DNA of 64,000 nt, taken from positions 4,036,015-4,100,014 of the forward strand of contig CM060850.1 in NCBI GenBank assembly GCA_030737835.1, read 5' to 3'. The notes beneath the pieces were generated by a model. The model worked only from the letters and a program-made list of their open reading frames with translations, was not told the DNA's origin and made no database searches. A program made the position numbers and the translations under genes. Below, in pieces: positions 25,990 to 37,300 of the stretch (position 1 is the first letter of the stretch; each line of letters begins with the position of its first letter). The DNA comes from Acorus gramineus (lineage: Eukaryota; Streptophyta; Magnoliopsida; Acorales; Acoraceae).

Positions 25990-26080
25990 GTTTTTTTTTT
26001 TTTTCTCGGTAAGAGTCGAACCCCCGACCTCTCTTTGAAAGAGGGTGTGTCTTGACCACCACGCTAAGGGGGTCTGTGAC
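25990..26080 (-). mobile_element. 91 bp tRNA-derived retroposon with 15 bp TSD
   Basis: Read on the minus strand it is CTTAGCGTGGTGGTCAAG (A-box-like), then about 30 bp, then GGGGGTTCGACTC (B-box-like) and an A14 tail. The perfect duplication AGATATATGTTTAAT flanks it at 25,975-25,989 and 26,081-26,095. There is almost no body beyond the tRNA-like head, so this is either a minimal SINE or a retroposed tRNA fragment. The two arms do not form a full cloverleaf, so it is not annotated as a tRNA gene. Confidence 0.7.
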
Positions 26081-26795
26081 AGATATATGTTTAATTAGAT
26101 AAAGCATATAATTTTTTTATTTTTTTACCTATAGAAGAATATACAATTCGTCATAGTGGATACTAAAATTATACACACACACACTCTAATACACCTTATA
26201 AGAGCAAAGCTGAAAATTGACTCCATATTCTTCCTAACATTATATTATCCATAAATATATGTATAACAAAAACAGAAATGCAGAGATGACCCACCAAAGG
26301 TTGAGCCCTATAGAGAGCAGTTGCCAATTTGATCATGGGCTGTTGCTGCTGGGTCATGGTATTTGGTAAACTGCAATTTAAAGCATGAGATAGAGTATAT
26401 TTTTAATATATTTTGTACCCATTCAATTGATTTTTTTTTCTTCCTTTGAAACAAACACATCATGTAAATAAACATGAGCACAATCCTCCCTAATTAGTGA
26501 CTATGAAAATGTATTGGACAATTCATATTAAAAAAAAGGCACATCAGGATTTACATGGAAGTAGTGAGCCTTGTTGTTCCCATGCTGTTCGTGTGATATT
26601 CATTCAGTTGGAACAAAATTAAGACATTAGACCTTTGATGAGATTAAAAAAATAATTTCAAATGGTGCAAATATGATTTTTAAGATCATTAGTACCTAGG
26701 GTCTCATTAGTCATCACACTGTCATGGCCTCATGGGAATTCATTATCTACATCTTCAAATAAATAAGCTTCTTCTTAACATTGTAATAGAATGGA

Positions 26796-26895
26796 ATGGT
26801 TTAGCTATGTTTTACTCTTCTTTCTTTTCATCTCAATCAGTCATGTTCTTGCTCACTACTGAAATAGAATTTGACTACATTTCGTTAAAAAAAAA
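26796..26895 (+). mobile_element. Short polyA retroposon with 19 bp TSD
   Basis: AACATTGTAATAGAATGGA at 26,777-26,795 recurs with one change at 26,896-26,914. Between them are about 100 bp ending in an A tract. It is a 5'-truncated retroposon of unknown source. Confidence 0.55.
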
Positions 26896-26914
26896 AACAT
26901 TGTAATGGAATGGA

Positions 26915-28666
26915 GAGCAAATGATAATTGAATAAAGAGAATAAAATCAAGGTCTAAGGATGAAATTGCAATTGAAGTCATCCATTTCAATCTCTTACCA
27001 TGGGATCTGGCCTTTGATTTTTGGATTTGGATGTTGACTGCATTGATATGGATGAAAACTTATTATAATTACCTCTACGTGACAACATCCCGTTGTAGGT
27101 GCTACGTTGATGAATTATATAAATACATATGATGATGAACATGAAGAATTGCACATATTTTTCCCTTGTATTAAAAAAAATATAAATGCTTGTTTGATAA
27201 AGCCATATATGTGTACAGCTAATGCATGAGTATCTCATATAAACTTTTTACACTTTGGTGAATGAACTATGAACTATTTGGATGTTATAATGTGCATCAT
27301 AAACCACACCAACCTAGTAAAAAAAAAAAATGCAGAGAGCCAAGGTCACGTGTTAGGTCAGAATCAACAATCATGAATAACAATTCCTTTCCAATCCACC
27401 AGATGATAATATGAATAGTAAAACCTATCTGACAAGTTGGGGAAGAGAGAGTTCAAAGCCCTGTTTGGCAATCACTCAAAGAAGGGGAGGTTCCAGAGTT
27501 GCTTTCAGAGGCTCAATAGTTTTGTACTATTTTTATTCAGAGAGAGTCCTATTCTGGGCACTGTATAAGCACATGAATACCATTGACACAACTCTGAAAA
27601 TTTGCTCAGAATTGTGACCTTTTTTTGTGGGGGGAATTTACTTTCCAATTGCAAGATGTCAATTATATTTAGGGTATATGAAAACTTTTGACTGTTGTGT
27701 AGTGGTCAGTTTTGAAGAAAAAATTGTACCAACTTCAATTTCTGTTTATTTTTTTAAAATAAAAAATGGAATAGTATAGTTCAAGCAAGACATATTTAAT
27801 ATAAGACAAAAATTCATTGATTGGATGGGTAGCTCATACCTTCCCACTAATACGTTTTTGGATAATGTTATAGACTTGATCTCCTTCATTAAGCTTAAAC
27901 CATAGTGTGGGTATATGAGTCCAAAAAAACGAGTTCATTGAAACTAAAAAGATAAAATGCATTTAAGAGAATTACATGTCAAATTGATTTAGTTTTTCAA
28001 ATAATCTGTTTAAAATGGGTATTTTTTAAATTAAGGGGAATTTAGATTTTTATGTGTTAAAAATCAAAACAACAGTTATTATAAAGAAAAATAGATGAAG
28101 AGCACCTTTTATGAAAAACATGGTTTTTATGAATAATTGTTTTGAAAATTGTTTCCAAACAAATTTGAAGGGGATTTGAAGCAAGTCGCACAAATTCTTA
28201 TTTCAATGTTTTTGAGTTTTATTTTCTTATTTTCAATAATAGACTCTGCAAGATGAAAAAACTATAGCATCCTCAGTAGCACCTGAGCTCTACATCCAAT
28301 GATGAATTTGAATTTGCATCAAAATGGTTTATTATTCTCTCAGAAATGCTCAATGATGGAATGAAGAATAAGAATAAATATAAACATATGTTTGCCCATT
28401 AGCTTTCTGTGGCAAAATTATACTTTACCTACATCAATAAAAATAGATGTTGAGACTGGAACCTGATATAGGGATTATGGACTGAATGGTGAATGAAATC
28501 TATCATGCCAAAGTAATTCAGAATAATCCGAATTCCATGTTACCTGTCAATGCCATCTTGGATCAAATAATTAACTATTAGATGTCACTCTGCAATTTAT
28601 TAACCTATATAAAGTGTGTCAAACTAAATTACACCAAGTTGAATCTTCATTGATCAAACAAACATT
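26915..28666. other. AT-rich spacer
   Basis: No convincing coding frame and no element with clear ends. A patch at 27,440-27,620 (GCCCTGTTTGGCAATC) resembles terminal words of hAT-type MITEs, but no partner end was identified. Confidence 0.45.
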
Positions 28667-28675
28667 GTATATCTT

Positions 28676-28802
28676 CTTCCTTTTTTTTTCTTTTTTCTTT
28701 TTATATTAGAGGACCTCCTATAGCTGACATTTCGGTCAAGATATCAAGACTTATAAATAAACATGTAAGCCTTGAACCGTTGTATTATGGTCACTGAAAC
28801 TA
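28676..28802 (-). mobile_element. Short polyA retroposon related to 14,800-14,880
   Basis: A T-rich tail (28,676-28,704) is followed by TATATTAGAGGACC and TAGCTGACATTTCGGTCAAG, which match the 14,800 copy with changes. TATATCTT at 28,668-28,675 and 28,803-28,810 is a possible duplication. The orientation is minus, judging from the tail. Confidence 0.45.
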
Positions 28803-28810
28803 TATATCTT

Positions 28811-31330
28811 GTGTGTTACACATATGGCATCTATATTTTAGATGTTCAGCTTTAAGTAAGTGACCGTTTTAATATTTACATAAGAGCGTTGATATACTCT
28901 GTCCATTTTGTAGACCCGTCTACAATTCAGAAGTGGTCTCTCAAACGTCTATATACTACTGCAATTGTTTAACAATATGAAAATTAATATTTTTTATTTT
29001 TCAAAGAAAAAATATATTAATGAATCTCAATGTATTCACTTTTTATAACAATATGTATTTTAATAAATAAATATATATTTAAAAAAATGATAAAGACTGT
29101 CGATGGGACCGTAAATAAAAATAAACGTATCATTTTCCTTCAAATAAATTGTTAGGCACCGTGACTAAACAAACAGAATTCACCCCAAACATTCAATATT
29201 TCAACACCCACTGATGAAATTTTTTTAAAAAAAAATGGTGACTGTGCAAACATAATAATACTATTTTTGGCTCTTAGAATTGACATATTTATTTCAATAA
29301 CTGTTTATTATTATTATTATTATTATTATTATTCCCTCCATCTCTCCTCAGTATATCCAGTCGAACAGGGGATTGATTTTTACAATAAAGATGGAAGAAT
29401 CACTGTTTTCTAGTCTTATCAATGCATTCCCAATTTGTTGATGATATTCTGAATGGACCCCTCAATCATCTGTATACCTTCCCATGCACTAGTCACTTTT
29501 GTACAGAACACAAACACACACACATTTCCATGCAAACTATCTGTAATTATTGAACCCCAAGATCTCATTTCAACTATTTGGAATCTCATGTGTTGAAATA
29601 TTTTGGATGGAGACAATATACTGAAAAGGTTTGCAGTGCTTTTTGTTTCAATTTAAAAAAATGATGGTACGTTGAGCCGTTTATGCAGTTTCATACGCGG
29701 CTCACATCAAATTTTTTTTATAATATATATATTCTTCTATTAAAATATATGTTATTATACAAATTAAAATATATATTAAGATACATCAATATATATTTTA
29801 AAAAAAAATTATAATCTCATACACTACGATGAAACCCATTTACTACGCTATTATAGTGTATGGGGATGCAAATAGAGGTTGTAAAACGAATTGAGTATAT
29901 CAGTGCTTTTCTTTTTTCTTTATTTTATATTTATTAGTGGATCTAATGAAAACATATGCTTCTTTGGTGATGAAACTTACACTTCCCATGTTTGGTTGGA
30001 AAATTAGAAGGGGGGGAGGGGTGGGGGTGAGATAATCAGGGATAAGATAGAATAGTGGGGCTGTTTGGGTAGAGCAATAAGAGGAGAATAGGTAAGAATA
30101 GGCATGGAATAGGGGGAAAAAAAAGGTGTTTGTGTAATAGGAATAAGGTGGTATTTGGATGTCTAAATAAAAAAGAATAAAGGGTATATTAATTCCCCCT
30201 TACCTATGAAATTAGCATATTCCAACAACAATCATAAGTGGGTTCTACAATTTTTTATTTTTAATTTCAAATCACATTTCATCATTTCTTATACATCAAT
30301 GGAGCCTACATGTTAAATTAATTTTTTACACCTTATTCACATTATATTCTTCATCAATCAAATACTCCAACCTTTATTATTACATTTCCCAACGAGAATA
30401 ACTGAAAATACAACCAAACAGAAAATCACTTATTCCATCGATAAAGTAAACAATTTATAGAATAGATATAAACCCCTGAATAATTTATGCATCTATCCAA
30501 ACGAACCCAGGTTTTAGGATGGAAGGAATTAGTGGGAATATGGATTCCAGAATTAACCGGTATGCATGGGAACTGGAATTCGTAGTAGTGGCTAGAATTT
30601 GGTTATCCAGGTTTATGCTTGTGCTTTGGATAAGTGGGCCCTACAGGTCATGTCAACATTTTCAAGTGGTACCTCTCCTCCTCCTTCACAATCATAAATG
30701 AAAAGACGAAAAATGTACTTGTTGCTTGGACCAGCCTCCGTAGGAGCCTCCGCCGCCCAAGGAGAAGCCGGAGATCTATGATATTTTTACATTATATTTT
30801 TTAACAAAAATAATTAAAAATAAAAAAATATGCTATTCTACTTATATAAACAATTATGTTGATATAATTGTTTATTCCTAAATAGTTCAAATTCTCTGAG
30901 TGGAGATCCATATAATTTCAGGTGTGAATCCGTCACAGAGAAAGAAAAAAAAATTAAAATATGCATGCTTGGTTTTCAAGTGCAAATCCATCATGTATCT
31001 AATAAAAAAAATTAAAGTATGCATGCATGGTTTTCCATACATGTGATAATTATTTTCATTAAAAATTATTTTTTATTTTCATATGCATTCCATTTTTCAT
31101 TGTCTCGCAGATGGATTGGATTGGGGTGTGCTTTGTTTTGCATTTGATTGAAATGCAGAAGATTAATATTTATATATATGTTTCTTTCTCTTAAATTTAA
31201 TTGCTCCTCATCTGATTGAGTTTTTTTACTTTTTGGTCATTAGATAGGTTCTGTAAATCGAGATGATACAATCTTTGTCATTTCCTTTACCCTTTTTAAA
31301 ATGCATTAGTCATGTTTAAGTTAATAATGT
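28811..31330. other. AT-rich spacer with possible MITE
   Basis: No gene is seen. About 30,056-30,512 starts with GGGCTGTTTGGGTAGA and ends with the near-inverse CTATCCAAACGAACCC, so it may be a hAT-type MITE of about 450 bp. No duplication was read. Confidence 0.35.
29305..29333. repeat. TTA trinucleotide microsatellite
   Basis: About ten uninterrupted TTA units. Confidence 0.85.
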
Positions 31331-31340
31331 GTGATAAAAA

Positions 31341-31534
31341 TTATTAATAATCTTTGTCGTTTTTCTTTATCGAGATAGTCTCTTGAATTGGGGTGTCTTA
31401 AGTAGATTTCTTTTCTTCTTTGGGTGCTCTGTCGTGGATTGGTGATGCATTATTTGTGGGTGAGGTATCCCCTTTTTGGGCTTTCACTTTGATTAATACA
31501 AAGGTAAAAATCAACATTTTCTTTAAAAAAAAAA
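31341..31534 (+). mobile_element. 5'-truncated polyA retroposon with 10 bp TSD
   Basis: GTGATAAAAA at 31,331-31,340 and 31,535-31,544 brackets 194 bp ending in A10. The tail region (GGGCTTTCACTTTGATTAA) looks like a LINE 3' end. The duplication is AT-rich, so support is moderate. Confidence 0.5.
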
Positions 31535-31939
31535 GTGATAAAAACGCTAATATAGGGTTTTCAATGAGAATAACTTGAAAAACAATATATAAAAAAAAAC
31601 ATTATCTTATCTTGCTTTGAATGTTATATATCTTAGTATAGCTATGTATAATGAATAACAATATGGGTTTTTTCCAATTGTATGCTTCCTATTTATATAT
31701 TCATCATTGAGTCTCTAAGCCCTGATTATCTTAGGGATAAAGAGAAATAAACAAGGGACAATTAACCATAAACTCAAGAAAGCTATTTGATTTGTATAAA
31801 TAAATCCTATGGTCCCCTTGCCAATAAGCATTTTTCTTCTGTTTTTTATGTTACGCATACCACAGTGTAGAGTATTGTAATATTCATGAAAGTCAGCTTT
31901 AAAAATGTAATAAGATAGTTTTATGGGGTAGTCGATCGA

Positions 31940-32085
31940 GACTTTGACAGATTTTTACATATATTATTAAAGTAATAGACTTTTGTAGACTTTATAGACA
32001 TTCACATACTTTTATAGACTTTCATAGACTTTTACATACTTTCACATATAGATTTTTAAAGATTTTTGCAGACTTTCAAGTTTAA
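31940..32085. repeat. Degenerate tandem AGACTTTTATAG-type repeats
   Basis: Short units of the form TAGACTTTCATAGACTTTTA recur about ten times with substitutions. No coding meaning is seen. Confidence 0.55.
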
Positions 32086-32630
32086 CACATATAGAGTAAT
32101 TGCACATATAATCAAATAAATAGTAAAAATATATATTTATAGTTGAAAAATAATGATAGATCTAGGCATAAATTGTAAAATAAACAATAATATAAAGAAA
32201 ATGATTGCTTGCAACCCAAGCAAATTCATTATTTTAAGACATTTCATCAAACATAGTAGATGATAACAATATTTCATGTATATGCAAATTCATCAAAAAT
32301 AAAAAAAAATAGAAGTTAGATTTTGTAAAAAAATAGAGATGAAATATAGAAAAATCATAAAAAACTGGAACAAATTTGTGAAAGACATGAGATGCAAAAA
32401 CTAAAATCCATAGAAAAACAAAAGGAATTATAAAAAAATACAAAAATAAAAAAAAATGAAGGGAGTTTTGTAAAAAAAAATTGTTCACAATGTAGAGTTA
32501 AAGTACATGAGAATCTCACCTTTTAGGTACGATTTTGAAATGACTTTTTTCTTTATATTTTTCTTTCTAAATGCATAGTCTATGACTTATGAAAATCTTC
32601 AGAAATCAAATTTTTACTTAAATTTTAACC

Positions 32631-32976
32631 AATGTTCTAAAAATTCTATCTAGGCCCCAATTAATCCCCCGCCTAGGCCTAGGGGGGTCTAGCCAGCAAC
32701 GCATAGTGTCTACCCGCTTTTCAAATTAATCACTAATTGACTAACATACTATTAATTTATTCTATTATACTTATATTATTAATTTTATTTTTGTGTTACT
32801 TTGTTATTATTTTGTAGTCGATCTAAATTATTATGTAAATAATATTTATATGTATATGTATTATATTTATTATTTTAAAAAGTGATTGATTAATCTCTAA
32901 TTAAACCTCGCTTAGCAGATTAATCCCTAGTCCCTCTCCAACCACTCGACTACGGGTTAACACTTTTTACAACATT
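32631..32976. mobile_element. MITE-like element (copy 2, inverted relative to 14,706)
   Basis: The ends AATGTTCTAAAAA and TTTTTACAACATT are inverted repeats. The interior shares AATTAATCCCCCGCCTAGG and TTACTTTGTTATTATTTTGT with copy 1 in the opposite orientation. It lacks the nested polyA insertion of copy 1. The target-site duplication is unclear. Confidence 0.55.
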
Positions 32977-33671
32977 AATCTTAACCCAAATCAAGGGAGG
33001 CTCAAATTTTGACCCAAACTTCCAACGACTTTTTGTTTCATTCTTCTCCACATTTTCATATCAATCAATGAACATATTAAATGCTTCTAACATCTCTTGA
33101 AACCAAAAAAAAAAAAATCCAAAATCTTTGTGTGTCTATAAAACCACATGGTCTTTCTTTTTTAATCTTCATTTTTGTTTCTTAACTTCTTATTCTTACC
33201 TTTTAAAAAAAAAAACGAAGGATGATTATAATTTTTAAAAAAATTCTCCGAGCTGAGAAGATATTCATGAGAAAGAAATTATTTCTCAAAATTTTCCAAG
33301 CTTATGAAAATATTCAACGAATGATTTTTTATTTTCTGGTCCCTGATCCCACAAAAAAAATTTTTGAATTTAGCCTAACAAACAGAAGGTATGACACAAT
33401 GCCAAGACTTGAACCCAAGTTGTGCTATGGCCACTGGGGACTACAAATGATTATTTTAGGAATAAAGATAATATGTTTTAGTCACTTTTTATATGAATGA
33501 TGATTGTAATGTTCTATCTTTTAATGAATGAAATACTGCAAACTTTGAAAATGTTTATAGGAAATAACTGGGAGAAAATGAATTTAAAAAAAAAAAACAA
33601 ATTACTAGTTGGAGACACATTATATCAAATTAAGCTTTTATTCAATTTTAAGTGAAATTTGGATATAGGTT

Positions 33672-34018
33672 TGAATAGGTATGGTAAATAAGTAGAACGA
33701 GTCGAGTTTTGACATATTCAGGTTCGACTTATTTGTAAATGATCCGAGCTGAGACGAGTTCACAAGCCTAGTGTTTTTCTTCATTTTAGAATTTTTAGGT
33801 GTTGAAAACGAATTTTTAACCTAAACGAGCTGAGCTCACGAGCCTAAATGAGCACAAACGAACCGAGCTTGAATACAAAATTAACATTGGTCCCAATCCC
33901 GAGCCTAATCGAGCTTTAAACATTATTCAAACTCGGCTCATTTATCTAATTGAACGAGCCTGAACGAACGCCAACTGAGTCAAGTCCGAGCGGCTCAACT
34001 TGTTTACCCCCTTAGTTT
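33672..34018 (-). repeat. Inverted copy of the 7,500-7,861 repeat family
   Basis: It begins GGTATGGTAAATAAGTAG and GAACGAGTCGAGTTTTGAC, the complement of the right end of the first copy. It ends GGCTCAACTTGTTTACCCCC, which mirrors the start, so the element has terminal inverted repeats. Confidence 0.5.
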
Positions 34019-34046
34019 TGAGGAAGGGCTGGAGATGACTTGGGTG

Positions 34047-34121
34047 TGTTTGGTTGCGCGATTGCAAAGTGTTTGCGATTGCAAGAAGCTGCGTTTGCAA
34101 TCGCAATCGTGCAACCAAACA
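34047..34121. repeat. 75 bp near-palindrome upstream of the TatD gene
   Basis: TGTTTGGTTGCGCGATTGC (34,047-34,065) pairs with GCAATCGTGCAACCAAACA (34,103-34,121) with one mismatch. Further pairing of GATTGCAA words lies inside. It looks like a minimal hAT-type MITE and sits about 230 bp before the start codon of the next gene, in its promoter region. Confidence 0.65.
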
Positions 34122-34353
34122 GTTTTATTGTAGCAGCTTCTTACACAGAGATTTCAGACAAATAATACTCAAAAGCTACGATTTTAAAAAACTAAGAAAA
34201 GTGAGCTTTCTAAAATCAGTTTTAAAATTCAGATTTATGTAGAATCAGTTTTACAATCGACTGCGTTTTAAAAAGGGTGGGTTCCGAGTAACCCCTCTGC
34301 GTAACAAAAAAACAGGCAGAAAATATTTTCAGCGGCGGAGACAAAAAGAGGTG

Positions 34354-37300
34354 ATGATGAGGCTCTTCGACGCGCACTGCCACCTTCAGGACCCCCGCAT
34401 CGCCTCCGCCGCCCCTCACCTCATCCGCTCCGCCATGGATTCCGGCGTCCTCCGCTTCGCCGTCAATGGAGTCTCGGAGGCACGTTCAACTACTCCGCCC
34501 CCCCTTTCGATCCCTCAATCTTCCAAATTCTAGGGTTTCACAAGTCTTCCGTGTCTTCTCAGAAGGACTGGCACGTGGTGAAGCAGATGTCGGAGGACCA
34601 CCCCTGCGTCGTCCCTTGCTTCGGCCTCCACCCCTGGTGATTAGGCTTTCTTTCTTGTTTGAAGATTCGTGGAATTTAGGGTTTCGTGTTTGATTGTCGA
34701 TCATAATTGGATCGGACCGACTAGAATTTTTTTTTTTTTTTTTTTTTCAGGTTTGTCGGCGAGAGGTCGCCCGAGTGGTTCGAATTGATGAAGGAATTCT
34801 TCAGGAACACACCCTCTGCAGCAGTTGGTGAAGTAATCTGCCAAAGTTTCAACATTTTTTACGTGTTATTCTGGGAATCTTTACGTTCAAAGCAAATTTC
34901 GGGTGTGAAATTGAAGTTGGATTTGAAAATTGTGTGAAATTGAAACAGAAATGGGGGTGAAAACTTGTGATTGAATGTTTAAAAGCAAATTGGAAAAAGA
35001 AAATTTGACTTGGGGATCTTGCGAGTGAATTGAATTGCCACTGATGTCTGTTGATTTTCAAACATGTGAAATGATAGAGGTCGTTTCTGACAAATTGAAT
35101 AAGTGTCTTAAAGTAATTGTTGTGTGTGATTTAATGGCAGAAGCAACTTAGATAATTGAGTTGAAAATCATTGTGATTCGACCCAATTGTTATAGGAGCT
35201 GAGCTTCATAGATTGTATATAGTTTTTGAACTAATGGGGATTTTAGTTATGAAAAAAATTCGATTCCTTAAACCTATTGTAAACCTTTGTGTAGCTTGTG
35301 AAGTATTCATGTGTGTTTAATATTGTTCCATGTCTTGGTTTTATATGTTAGATTTCGTGTTTATGTATCTAACATGCTTACATACTGGACACCTTCCAGG
35401 TTGGTTTGGACAAAGGATCACATGGGAAGAAGATAGACTTTGGGACACAGGTGTCATGACAAAACATCTCACATCATTGTCAACTTTTTTAGTGTTCGTC
35501 AAATCAATCAATTCCCTTTCCTAAAATGCAATGACCAGTGGAATTGAATCATGCTTATTCTCTCAAATGGTCTACAGTTCAATGTTTTTAATTTTTAACA
35601 AGTGGAAGCCCTTGTTATCCTGAAAATGAAGTATTTTTAGCCAACTGCATGATAATTATGGTCCTTAAAAATGATCTGCAATCGGCATTATGTGCTTTTT
35701 TTCACATTTCAGGTTGATGTTTTTAGGCAACAGCTTGAGCTTGCCAAAGATTTGAATCGGCCAGTTTCTGTCCATTGTGTCCGTGCTTTTGGCGAGCTTT
35801 TGGAAATTATGCAGTATGATTCTTCTTGTCATTCACTTTTAGAATCTGGGATTTTTATTTTACAGAAGGTGTTCAGTCAATCGAATCATTTTCTATCCTT
35901 TAGTCTGATTTGGAAATATCAACTCAAAAGCATGGTATATGAGCTTTCCAATGCCTTACAACTTGGGTGATGGGCATTAGAATCTTAGGCAATCACTAAT
36001 AGTTTTTCCCCTTCTACAGTAAGTCCTAGTTAGTCACTAGAGGAGTTGATATGTCCAACAACTTATACAAGCCATAGTTTAGACCATATGGTCATTACAG
36101 TTATTTTAGACGGTATGTTTGAAGTCCAGAGTCTTTACCACTGATATGGAAGAGAACTTTTCCGACAATCATCTGCTTATGCTCTGACAGAAGTCTGTTT
36201 CCTGGAACTTTCTACCTCTACGTTCTCCCATTTGATGCCCCAGATATTATCACTGTGTCAGTGTCGGTCCATCTGACAGGTTCCAAACAAGGAAAATGCA
36301 AGCCCTGAGGAAACTTTCAAACAGATTCCACTATGATTTTTTTTTGGTCCTTCATTGAAATGTATGGTTTTTATTGGGTCTTTGAGTTTGATTGGATAAT
36401 ATCCCAACATGTCTTGACGTTAGACTTTTTTTAAAAAAGTTATCAACTGTAGAATGTACATTCACCAATGCCAGCAAATGCAACTTTAATACACAATATC
36501 TCATATTTGGCCCCAAAAACTTCTAGAGAATTTCTGTTTAAGAGATGGTGGTAGATTACCATGTAGGGTACTAGGGTTGCAGATGAGAAGTCAGTCTAGA
36601 AAAAGGAACGAAGAGTGGTAAAGGAGAAGGGGGACAAAAGGCTCTTAGAGAACTGCTTGGAAGAAATCATTTTATTTTTATTCCCAAGGTGGAGGATGAA
36701 AATCCATGTTTGATTTTTAGTTTAGGAAACTGTTAAATATAAAATTTCAGGTGGTGCTCCATCCTTTAGTAAAAAAACAACTAGGACATATATTGGCTTA
36801 TACTTTACATAATAGACATATCGAAGTACTGTTCTACTGTCAAATTATTGAAAGATTTAAAAAAAATTCAAAGTAAAGATCAAAGAGTGATGAATGTAGT
36901 TTGTTGTCTGGGATGTACGAGTAGCAAAGTTTCTTGAGAAAGCTTGTTGTATGTGCCCTGAAACTGGAGATTTAGATGAATAATATATGGATTTTGAGAT
37001 TATGACAGATGGTGATGTCAAATGAGGACACTGCATGCTTTGGATGAGATATAGCTGTATCTGAAAGTGTACAGACAATGTAATGTGTGAAGTTGAGTTT
37101 ACGGAGGTGATGAAAACATATATTGTTTGTGGATGTCCTGTAGGGGAAAAAGTGCACATGGATATCTTTGTGAAAGTTTCTCTTAGTCTGAATTTATACA
37201 ATAAACCAAATGCTGTCAAGCTTTTGTGCTAGTAAATCATGTCTTGGTGTGTTTTACTGATGAAATTGTTTTTCTGCCAAAGTGGTGATAGTCACTTGTT

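Noticed and set aside
25990-26080. Functional tRNA gene on the minus strand
   Set aside because: The polyA tail and 15 bp TSD show a retroposed copy, and the acceptor stem does not pair.
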